Of a stretch of DNA of 64,000 nucleotides, positions 12,201 to 24,200 are shown one piece after another. This DNA comes from Diadema setosum (lineage: Eukaryota; Echinodermata; Echinoidea; Diadematoida; Diadematidae). The stretch covers positions 26,616,658 to 26,680,657 of the forward strand of contig CM067079.1 of the NCBI GenBank assembly GCA_033980235.1. Reading direction: 5' to 3'. Every line of letters begins with the position of its first letter. Position 1 is the stretch's first letter. The position numbers and the translations under genes were made by a program. The notes below the pieces were generated by a model that did not search any database, was not told the DNA's origin, and saw only the letters and a program-made list of their open reading frames with translations.

Positions 12201-15200
12201 TCCATGGATCCTGGATACTGTATCATCATGAACTAATGTCCATCTATGCATCCATCCATCCATTCATTCATTCATCTATCCATTCATTCATCTCACTTCC
12301 CATTGTATATATATTTTTTGCTCCATCCATCATTTCATTCACCCATCACACAGTAAGTAAGTATTCTTGGGACTGAAGGCTCTGTGGTAAGACTGGTCAC
12401 TGTCACAAGTTCTTGGTGGCAGGCCGTGTTGTGATATTCCCTTGTGAGGCCTTTTTGTTTCACACAAACTAGTTCTCCTGATACACTCACCCGTGTCTGT
12501 GCTGTAGATATTTTTCCCCCCTTCATGTAGGATCACAGGTCAACCACTAGTTTGCACATTTGTTGTGTTCTTGTAAAGATGTTTCTGATACAGGGGTACC
12601 TCGGTATGACGAGAACCTAAGAACCATGACAATTACCTTGTTACATCAGGGCCCTGTTTTATGAAGAGTTATAATTGATTATATAGTTGATTTCTGTCAT
12701 AGGTCTATGGCAGCCTGTGTTATAAGGAAATTCATAATCGATTATATCTTTTGATAAAATGGGGCTGAGGTTTCTCACCTTATCAGGATACAAAAACAAA
12801 GAAACAAAAAGAGTTGGGACAAGCAAACTCAGTTTGTTATGTAGAAATTGGGTTTTGCTGTATCCAACATCTCTATAACGAGGTTCAATTGTATGTATTG
12901 ACAAATAAATATATGCTCATATAAAAAATTCAGTAAAGTTTGAATCAACTGCATCATTTGAAAAATAGGGAACTGGAGAACTAGCATACTCTGCACAAAG
13001 AGCATACATTGTATTTGTGTCAACATCCATGAATTTGGACCATACTGCAGTCAGTTGACTAATGAGAAAATAGAAATAGCCTCATTTGTTTTCATGCACA
13101 AAAGAACAAAGTCATGAAGTGTTGTAGAATCTCTCACATTATTTTCAAATATGGAATAGAAATGTGCACATATTTTTTTTTTTTTTTTTTTGGGGGGGGG
13201 GGCGGGAGAAGGGGTTGTCACACAGCAAAAAGTGTTCCATGTGACAATATGAAGTTGTGTATTCTGCATGGGTGAAATGTGATGTCAAATACATGTAGGT
13301 TACAACCACAGGGGTCCATGTGTATTCTGCATGGGTGAAATGTGATGTCAAATACATGTAGGTTACAACCACAGGGGTCCATGATAGGTCAGTCACATGG
13401 GCACTGTGATCATATTAGTTTCATCGGCAGTGGTTTCATACAAAGTCAAAATTACGTTGTGCTTTGTGCAGTAACAAAATTGATGCGTTGGATTTTACGG
13501 CAGATTACAAAGTACTTGTAATGGCTGAGGTATTTTTTTAAATAAATTTTCCAATCCATCCAGATGCATGATAATTATCTGTTGTGATAAGACTGCCAAT
13601 AGCGATCACTTACTTAGTGTATTGTTTTCACAGTGTAACAAGTCATTTCAAGACAAACGTAAAAATTGCAACAATACCGTGTCTATTCTAGGCATCTGTA
13701 GGATATATCAAAGAGAGTGTGGTATGATGATAATGTACTAACTGTGTGTAATTCACATCAGATTTTTATTCTTAATTTTTGGGGGTCTTTTCATCACATT
13801 TGTACCCCAATTCAGATGCTTGATGTGTATATGCACTATATTGTTGTTTAATATTCACTGCACCATAATATTGTGTTTGTATTGTTGTTTGATTGCGTTG
13901 AGACATTGTTTTAATCCCTGTTAGCTTGCATTAAGTGACAGAGAGGACTGTATTACCGGTGAAAAATCAAGTTTCACAAGTAGTTCCCTAAGAAGCAATT
14001 AGTTCAGAAGCATGCAACATTGGAAATTATTTTTATTTGGTCTAGATCAAAGTATACTTCAGGTGGAATGTGAAAAATTCACTATTTAGCCAAATTACTT
14101 CATTTTCCCTGAATTTTGTCATTTGAAAAAATTAATAAGATTGAAATGCTTGCATGCACTCAAATGGATTATTTCACATATGGATTTGTTCAAAGATTTA
14201 GAATCGTTGCTGTAGACGTTCGTAGACAAATTACCATTCTAATGCACACAAATATACTGAAGAATTTTTAAATCATGATCACTTAGAAATAAGTTTTAGA
14301 GTAACTGCTACAATGGGCAGTTCTTATTACCCTGTGTGTTGATGAGTTACCTGTTGAAAAAAAAGAATAACACATAAGAATGCATGAACAGTTTTGTAAG
14401 ATGTGTAAAATAACAGAAGAGTGGGGGCCAAGTTGTTATAGCAGGTTTTATAGATCAAGACTTGTGAAAATATTCACTGATATGTTTGTACTTTTGTTTT
14501 CACTGGTGTAGTACATGTAGTACTATATGAAAATGTCTAGACAAATTGTGCCCCTAGAATCCTAGTAGCTAGCTGAGCACATTTCCCTCCCCACTCGATG
14601 GATTGCACCTGTATGATAGGACCACATTAAATGCATTTTCAATATTATTGTGAAGAATGCATGCTGTCGATGAAACTTCAGAAAATGGAAACAAATAGCT
14701 GGTACAAGCCTCACGTAGAGAGTAAGATCAGAAGAATTAATAAGTTTTTCATATAATGACGCTACTAGAAGCCGCATCACATCACACACAAATTCCCCTA
14801 CACATGATTTGGTCACTGTGGGCAATCATATCAATAATGCTAATACCAGTGTAGCCATATGTGAGACCAGAGTTCATGATTTTCTTCTTATCCCTTCCGT
14901 TACAGACTTGCCAACTTCCATGGTGTGGTCCAGTCCTTTGAACAGTACCCCAGAGACTGGCACGTCTGGTACACCAGCTCAGAGCCAGAGGTTGCTCCTC
15001 TCCCAGGTGTGTACCAAATCTATCCCCGGGAAAATAACCAATTTATTTGTTTGATTATCCCTGCCATTTTCTTTTTTAAACTCATACATTTTGTATGTAT
15101 CTGTGTATGCTTATATCATCTGTTTTATCATTTTTTCTATGTTATTATGTTATCAAATATTCTATCATTTGTTTTATCATTTGTTTTACTTGCCATCTAA

Positions 15201-18200
15201 ATTTTCTATACTTCTGAAAATTTGAAGTATTGCTAGCAATTGTCACTAATCCTCTCTCATTGTGACTTATTTCCCGTGCCAGTGTTCATTAGAATTTTTC
15301 TGGCGTCTTTCGGTGACTTCAGTGACTTTTGACATCTTTCTCTCATCTCAAGAGGAATATCATTCATTTCTCATGTAAATTGTAAATTGCAGATTAGTTT
15401 CCTATTTTATTGACATTTGAATTTGATTAAATGTGAAGGAATAGTTCTGTATTAGAAGTTAAGGCATCATTAAGTGACTCACAAATGTAGGAATTTTTTG
15501 TAGAGCCTGAAAGTCTGTGTAAGATTTTCATAGGGGTTGATTTAGATTTGTTTCTATTGAAGTAATGTACATTGAGGTGGCTTAGATAACGACCAACAGA
15601 CCATAGAGTAATCTTATGTAATCAAAACAGCATCTCTCGTAAATGTTTGGGTGATTGAGGAGGGGTTACCATGGAAACAGTTCATTTGCATTCCTCTCTC
15701 TCTCTCTGTTCCGTGTACATCCCCCAGGTGAGTGGGACAATGCCTGCAATGAGCTTCAGCGCATGCTTATCGTTCGCTCCCTGAGACCGGACCGGGTCTC
15801 CTTCTGCTCCACCTCCTTCATCGTCAACAACCTCGGCTCCAAGTAAGAGGGCAGCACCTTGATAATCATGATTGTGTCTGTCAGTTTAGTCTTCAAAAAT
15901 ATTACCAGATGGATTAATGTGTGTGTCTGTTTGTGTTGTTGATAACGCGTAGGAACAAGCAAACCCCGGAAGGCCCTACTCACTGACAGTCCTTTTTGCT
16001 CAAAGTTATGAAATCTTGAATTTGTGCTCTTTTTTAGTAGGAGTACAGGGCAGCATAGTTCAGGCAATGAAAACATTATTATTTGGGGGGGGGGGGGAGG
16101 AGTGGGGGAGCGAATTTGTCTGATTTTTTAATTTTTTTTTTTTAATGGTTGTTACATGAAATTCCATCCATTCTCTTTTTCTTTCTTTTTTTTTTGGGGG
16201 GGGGGAGGGGGAACAGGCTGAAGCTTAACCTCTTACAGACAGATACATTAATATGTAGCTAAGTTTCATGTTGGCCTTTTTTTTCCGTATATCCAAGCTG
16301 GACATTATGTATGATCATATTTGGTATACCTGATGTATTTTCCATCGAGCAATAAGAAAATAAAAGTGGAATTGAAAATGAAAATGAATAATTATACACA
16401 AAAATAAAAATAAAAATGCTGTCAACATTGTCCGTGCGTGTTGTCCCCATGGATTGACTACAATCCTATGACTCACTGACTTCCCATGATCCTATTTGAC
16501 AGGTTTGTTGAACCTCCTGTGTTAGACATGAAGGCCGTACTGGATGACTCCAACACCAGAACACCTCTCATCTTTGTCCTGTCTCCTGGAGTGGTAAGAA
16601 ACACTAGTCTCTTCTTCTCCAGCCTCCATACTTTCTTATGTACAATGATCGATAGGAAATGTCAGATGTATGGCTGTATGCTGTACTTACGGTATATATG
16701 TATATTGTAGGTGTACATTATATTTCCCATCTTTCATTTGACACATGTTAAAGTTGTGAGAAGTACTGGTACCATGAATAATCTTGGTTTTTCTGTAGCT
16801 GTTAAAATTGTATTGATTGTTACTCATTTTCCAGTTTGACTCAGAATTCTGAAGGCTTTAATTCCACGAAGCTCCGCAAACGTTAACTTTGCTTGAAGAT
16901 TGGTCTCCTGACATCACATAAATATAAAATCTGCGTCTGTATCTGCCATTTTGACATTTTAGACAAGACATGTAATGTCAAAGTTACAGCCGTGAATTTA
17001 TTCTTTTCACTTGCCTTCTCTTATATACTTTAAGGGGAAGGAAGGGGTATTAAGAGAAATGTTTCAATTCTTGGGGTTTCTTTGTGTAGATTACCCAAAT
17101 GAAATTTTTTATTGTATTTTCATTAGTTTTTATCATAAAACGAACATTTCTGCTTTTCTGCATAACCTCACTATCTCACTCAACAATATGTTACAAATGT
17201 GACAGTTATTGTCAAATGTCTATCAGTCTTTGATGACAGACAAAGAAAAGGGTATTTTGTATTGTATGTTAACCCACAAACGACAAGTTCTGGTGATATC
17301 TCGTTTGGGTGTGTCTTGCGTGTACACACAGGACCCCACCAGCATGCTGCTGCAGCTGGCTGAGCAGAGCGACATGAGTCAGAGGTTCCACGCCCTCTCC
17401 CTTGGTCAGGGCCAGGCACCCATTGCCACCAGGATGATTAAAGAGGGAGTCAGAGAGGTGAGTGTATAATGTGTGTGTGTTTGTTGCCTAGCAACGATAC
17501 CAGTATCAGATCGCATCCCTGATACAGATTGCTACCAAGGGGCATGTCTTGTTTTCAACTGGTGGCTGTGAATACTGCAGCTATAAGCTGAGTAAAATTA
17601 TGAGGAATAATGTTTTTCCCTGTATTCATATGTAGACTTATTCTTTATCAAGTATGTGATTCTGTACATCTCATCAGGATTCTGAAGTCATGGTAGCTCT
17701 TTTTGTGCTCTTATTAAGGTCACACCCACCATAGATAGGAAACCTATTTCAAACTTGCTCTCACATTATTTTCCACTCAACATCTTTAAAAAAAAAAAAA
17801 AAAATGTTTGACACCTGGAATTATTTGTTAAGTTACTCGTCAGTACCTCAGTCTTGAATATCTTTCTGTATTGTTACTGTAATCCACAATGACTTGTCAG
17901 GGATGAAGATGTAGTCTTGTATTGACTGGTATGTTTGCCATGAGACTCTGCTATGACAAGTTGTTTAACAGTGAGATTGATTTAAAGGGATAGCTTAGTT
18001 GTCCAAATAAATGTGCCGCTCTGAACATTTACTTTCTATTGAAATTTTGTGAAAGTTCATACTGCCTGATCAATACACAGAGTACTTACCTTGTATGACT
18101 CTCCATCTCCTACTCTATCCTGTCATCTTCACCTCCTCCACTTTCTTTGTACCCCCTCAGGGTAACTGGGTGTTCCTTGCCAACTGCCACCTGTCCCTGA

Positions 18201-21200
18201 GCTGGATGCCCCAGCTGGACAAACTGGTGGAGCAGCTGCAGATAGAGGAGCCCCACCCAGACTTCCGCCTGTGGCTCAGCAGCAGCCCCAACCCAGAGTT
18301 CCCCATCTCCATCCTCCAGGCTGGCATCAAGATGACCACGGAGCCCCCCAAGGTACGTTGCCTAGCTACACCGTGTGATGGAGGCGAACTCCTCCCAGGC
18401 TTATTTTGGTGACTGGTATGACATGAAGTTGATATATAATTGTGATATGAAATGATTTGTTAGATTCATAAAAATCATTTGATTTGATTTTGATTTTGAT
18501 TGTGATTTTATTCAACATAGTAAACAGCCTGCTACAAGCTTTGAAGCTGCTTTTCAGCAAAGCAGTGCATGTGGATTTACAAAACTGAATAAAAAACAAA
18601 TAATAGCAGGTGCAATAATAAAAGCTTTTAAAATGCAACGGAAATGACAATCAAAATGATTTGGATTGACATAGGGTACATTTTGATAACAACAAAAGTC
18701 AAATTGTGACAGAAAAAAAAATAATATCAGTAATTAGAACAAAATATAATGCAATGACTTGTTACACATGAGTGGCAAGAGAAGAGAACAGGAAAGATAA
18801 CCAGTAGCAGTTGAAGGTCACTACAAGGTCAAAGGTCACAGATGGGTCAACAAACTTTTACGGTCCAATGTTAAGTTTTTACGGCGCGTTTTGATTATGG
18901 CTCAAAACTTTTGAACCATATGTCTGTTTGTGACCAAACTTATATGGTAGATGTCCCTTTGGGAATTGAAGGTCATCACAAGGTCAAAGGTCACAGACAG
19001 GAGTAAACAAACTTTTAGGGCCCATTGTTAAGTTTTTACGGCGCATTTTGATTATGGCTCAAAACTTTTGAACCATACGTCTGTTTGTGACCAAACTTAT
19101 ATGGTAGATGTCCCTTTGGGAATTGAAGGTCATCACAAGGTCAAAGGTCATAGGCGGGGTCAATGAACTTCCGGGAGTTAGACAAACATTAATTTTTTCT
19201 ACGCGAATGGGCGAGACACATTTTGGCACTTACCTTGTTGCTTAAACTTCACTTTTTTTTTTCTTTTGCTCCACTGCCTGCAGGGAATGAAGGCAAACCT
19301 GAAGCGTTTGTACCACCTGGTCACGGAGCAGCAGTTCAGCCGCTGCCACAAACAGGACAAGTACAAGAAGCTTCTCTTCGCCCTCTGCTTCTTCCACTCT
19401 GTGCTCCTGGAGAGAAAGAAGTTCCGCATGCTGGGATGGAACATCATGTACGGCTTCAACGACTCCGATTTTGAGGTGATTATTGCATCTCTTTCTTCAG
19501 TCCTCGGTGCACTACAGACCTGGACTGTGATAAAAATTGTGCTTCTACATCAGGCATTCTCTTGCCATTAGCGATTCTGGATTGTTAGTTGAATTGAAAT
19601 CATAATGAGGGTTGAAACCATGGTGTCAAAATAAATCACCTGTAAGGGTATAATTGTTTGCAGGAAGTACAAAAACGTATGGTTCTGATTTTTCATGTTT
19701 CCCCAAGTTAGTGATAGGGGTTTCCCATGTAAACAAATTAGCTTTGTAACCCCCTAGCAAACTCAAGATTTTTGCATGTGTGGACACAAAAAACCCACAA
19801 ATTATCATGATCAACAGCATGATGCTAAACCCAAGAAACGTTGCTCTTATTTCTGAATTGTGTGCTAATTTGCCCTGCAGTGATGGTGTCAAGGGTCAAG
19901 TATGTTTGAACAGTTGCAGAAAAAAACTCAAATTTCGTAGCTCTCTCACTAACTTGCTGTTTTGTTCGTGTTAATACGGCTAGTATCCCATAAGTGCCAA
20001 CAAGCAGGTTAGAAGACACTCAAGGAGTAAACACACATAGTATGATGAGGTATTTTGCAGACATGTTGCAAAGGTTGTTTTTCAGCTAAGCACCTCAGTC
20101 ACACCAACTGAAAATATCACAATGTGCTTGCCTTGTACAGGTTTCTGAGAATCTCCTGAGCATCTACCTTGATGAGTATGACGAGACACCGTGGGACGCC
20201 CTCAAGTATCTCATCGCTGGGGTCAACTACGGAGGTCACGTGACTGACGACTGGGATCGGCGACTCCTGATGACATACATCAACGAGTACTTCAGTGAGA
20301 GTGCACTGACAGTGTCTTTCTTCAAGTAAGTTTGACAGTGTCCTTCTTGAAGTAATTTCAACACTTTTTTTGTTCTTCCGAGAAGTGAAACATGTGCTTC
20401 TAAAGATTTCATTTAAATGCACCAAAGGATTCGTGCTTTATGTACATTCTCACGAAATCAATCACCCAACCCATGGCAAGCTTACACATGAAAGCAAGAA
20501 ATGAGTCACATTTTCTTTTCTATGACCTTTGACCCTGTGTCCCCCCCCCCCCCCCCCCTCCCCAGACTGTCCAGTCTCCAGACTTACTACATCCCCAAGG
20601 ACGGCCCTCTCCAGACCTATAAGGAGTACATCAGCATGTTGCCGGGCGTCGACCACCCGGAGGCGTTTGGCCAGCACCCCAATGCTGACATCGCCAGCCA
20701 GATCACAGAGACCAGGACGTTGTTTGACACCCTCCTGTCTCTACAGCCTCAGGTCTCTGTCAAACAGGGAGAGAGCAAGGAGTCAAAGGTAACACTTCCT
20801 CTTTCTTTTCTTCTCTTTTTTTTTTCAGGAAATAACAAGTTGCTCAAACCTTAGTATCCTGTAGTAACAAGCTAGTAGAGTAAGATTTATTCAAAGGGGC
20901 CTAAAGCTTTTGATACTAGCATAATCTTTGAAAGGGGCACAATGACAGACATAAAAGGTCTTCACGAAGTTTAAAGGAGACCTCCGGATGATTTTCAAAT
21001 TTTTGCATTTGAACATATATAAATTAGTTATGCTGGGTACAGAGTTTCAGGATTTATAATGGTTGGGATGAAAAATAAGAATGTTTTCGAAGTTTATAAC
21101 AAATTGCAATGAACATGGATGATGACATGGCAGCCTCACCATAAGAATGCATGAGATGTGGCTCAAGGAAGCAGCACAAAAGAAGGCGGCATGCATAGAT

Positions 21201-24200
21201 TACACACAGGTGAGCTTGCAAGCATGTGGTATTGTAATGGAATGACACTGCTACATTTCTGAGATATGTGAGGCTCCTATGTCATCATCTTTGTTCAGTG
21301 TAATTTGTTAAAGGTTTTTGAAAGTACTGTTTCTGTGCTCAAGAACCACAATAAATTCTACAAATCTATACATGAAGCTATTGATTTATGTACTACATGA
21401 TGTGAAATTATGAAAATCGTCCGGAATGCCCCTTTAAGGTAGTCTCATGCATGCATAAGTGTGTTTTTTATAGTATATGAAAAAGCATTGGAGCATTACA
21501 AACTGACTGTTGAGAGGTTAAGCAGAATATTCTTGAGAGCATAAAAGAGTAAACTAAATGCAGCTATGATCCATTGTCATGACGTGGGTCAAGCTTTTAA
21601 AGCCTTCTGTGGAAGAGGAAATGTGTCAATCACCGCAAGGCATGGAAAGAACTCTTCGTGGGCTGCTGACGTATTGAAACTATCGTCTGTACATACATTT
21701 TTACTATTTTTTTTGCACTTCCAGGTGTTGAAGTTGGCAGCAGATGTGTTGGAGAAAATACCAGCGGACATTGACTACGATGGCACGGCCAAGATACTCA
21801 AGGATGACCCCTCACCCCTTAATGTGGTACTGCTACAAGAGGTAGGTTCAAAGGTTATGGCTGAAGGGTCCTGCATGACACAAGTTATTGGGTAGGGCTG
21901 GCCAATGCTCTTCTCTTAATTGCTGAAACATTCTCACTTTTGCATGACAGGTTTTTCTTTGTTTTGCTCTAGAGGTTTATGTTATTATGTTTGCAGTTTT
22001 TACTAGAAAAGAAAAGAAAGAAAGTAACAGAAACAGTAATGATATAAGTTATGCTGAATGCTGATTCTCAGAAGAGAGCATGTAGCATTCTCCTTCATGT
22101 AAACAGGAAAGATTTCAGAAGATAAGAGATAAAATGTATACACTTAACCTGATTTGCTAAATCAGCCTAATTTGCTCACACATGCATTTCAAATAGATGC
22201 CTGTCCGAACTTACTTAGGACTAATCTTCAATGTAATCTTCAATGCCATTCTAACTTCATCTCCAGGTGACTACATTTAAGAATGAGGCTATTATCTGTA
22301 ATATATGTCAGAGAAAAGTGACAATAGAATAGAAGACAAAGAAAAGCTTTCTGTGTATAAGACAAAGACATAAACCAAGAATCTTCATGACTTCAAGCAC
22401 CTCTCATCACATGTGACCCCTACCCGATATCTCAAACCACAGTGCCAATTTTCTGTCCTTTATTCCCGTAACACTAACAGATCCAGCGATATAACAACCT
22501 GCTGAGGGCCATCCGGTCATCTCTCGTGGATCTGGACAAGGGCATCAAGGGTCTGGTGGTGATGTCCAGCGACCTTGAGGAGATCTTCAACTGCATCTAT
22601 GATGCCAGGGTGCCTCCTGTCTGGGAGAAGGTGAGTGCAGTTGATGCATGCAGCATCCACAGTGGTTGCTATGGTGATGGTGGTGATGATGATGTGGAAG
22701 GTGATGCTTGTTGGTGAGAAGTGAAGAGGATGCTGCTGTAGCATGATGATAACAGGGTTGACGATGTATGATGATGTTCATTAGATACTCATCAAGATAA
22801 TTGTTAATTGTTTGATTTTATTTGAGATATTGTACCATGGTGACTAATATGTCTCTGCTGAAAAAAAATATGATGATCTCAAAGATATTGAAAGAAAGCT
22901 GTGAGCCATATAGACAATGCTGTATCGCTCAAAAGGGTAATTGTGCAGATGCTTTATTACAAGTCACATCAATGTAAATGTACATTGACTTCTCTTTCAG
23001 GAAGTTAAGTCTTGGAGAGAAATTTGTTGTAGCATATGATTCATTACTTTAGGACACTGAAGGTGCAGCTACAGATAAAAGTATTCTTATGCAAAACTAG
23101 CTTTCACATAAGAATGATAATGGGAATTCTGCCTTTGCTGGCATTTCCTTCAGGCATACCCGTCCAACAAGCAGCTGGGGTCTTGGACCCGTGATCTCCT
23201 GATGAGGGTGGACCAGTTCGAGAAGTGGGCCAGCACGGCCCACCCTCCGGTCATCTTCTGGATGTCTGCATTCACCTTCCCGACCGGTTTCTTGACGGCC
23301 GTCCTTCAGACTTCAGCCAGGCAGAATAATGTAAGTGTGACTGGGCGATTGACACATTATACGTCTGTAGCACTATTCCAGTCACACCCTGGTCCGACTT
23401 GATGTTGAACTGAATTGTTATTGTAAATTTGAGCTCATGTCATAAAGTTGATCTTCTATTCTATTTTATATATGCAGTTTTCAACCAGTTCAAACTAATA
23501 CACACTCGTACACATAGACGCATTTGTAACTCGGTCCGTAAGAAAGTAGCCTACAAATCATTGTATTTTGGAACACCTATTCTGTTTTCATCAGTAATTA
23601 AAAACTGATTTTAAACAGGGCAGGAGACCCCACTTCTAAGTAATGTTGTCATCATGGTGGCAGTCAGTAGCCAATGAAAAGTTTAGCACCTATAGAGTAC
23701 CAAAGTGTGATGTCAAAGCCATTCATCGCCATGGAAACAGGTTCTAAACAACCTCACCTGGCCCAAATTTCTGATCTGAGAACACTATTGTTGCTAACCA
23801 TGTGACATCATCAGTTTGGTACTCTATACAACAGAAACAAGGTAGCACTATGCTTGATGTTAGATTGTGTCATATTACACATCTAAGTTTCTCTACATCC
23901 ATGCTGTTATGCTTCCTGTCATCCCGTCTCTGTGCATGCAGATCTCCGTCGACTCCCTATCCTGGGAGTTTGTCGTGTCCACAGTGGACGACAACAACAT
24001 CGTGGACCCGCCCAAGGACGGGGTGTGGATCAAGGGGCTCTTCCTGGAGGGGGCGGGCTGGGACAAGAAGAATGCCTGTCTGGTGGAGGCCAACCCGATG
24101 CAGCTGGTCTGCCCCATCCCTACCATCCACTTCAAGCCTGTGGAGAACAAGAAGAAGAGTGGCAAAGGTGGGTACAGTGATGTCTTTTGTCGGGTGAAAA

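Larger units (their letters stand above)
10359..14905. other. DNAH2: Longest DNAH2 intron (about 4.5 kb), AT-rich
   Basis: No coding exon recognised. It holds an ATCC/ATTC microsatellite (about 12241-12300), a fold-back element (12647-12770), a poly-T/poly-G run (about 13171-13203) and an exact 63-bp tandem duplication (13258-13383). The rest is AT-rich unique-looking sequence. Confidence 0.7.
8866..16593 (+). other. DNAH2: DNAH2 exons 10-15: AAA5-AAA6 region
   Basis: The exons are 8866-9065, 9497-9623, 10273-10358, 14906-15006, 15728-15842 and 16503-16593. Recognisable stretches are YRPCAQRASILFFVLNDMG, MCAKILEAAGKLNMDEYNFF, NPCSQWLADASWDNITELDK and EWDNACNELQRMLIVRSLR. All junctions restore split codons (for example AA|A at the 10358/14906 junction). 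The intron 10359-14905 is the longest in the visible part of the gene at about 4.5 kb. Confidence 0.9.
17332..20325 (+). other. DNAH2: DNAH2 exons 16-19: AAA6
   Basis: The exons are 17332-17457, 18161-18352, 19284-19475 and 20141-20325. They encode the AAA6 module, with DPTSMLLQLAEQ, ALSLGQGQAPIA, NWVFLANCHLSLSWMPQL, KKLLFALCFFHSVLLERKKF and LKYLIAGVNYGGHVTDDWD. These are among the most conserved blocks of all dynein heavy chains. Confidence 0.9.
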
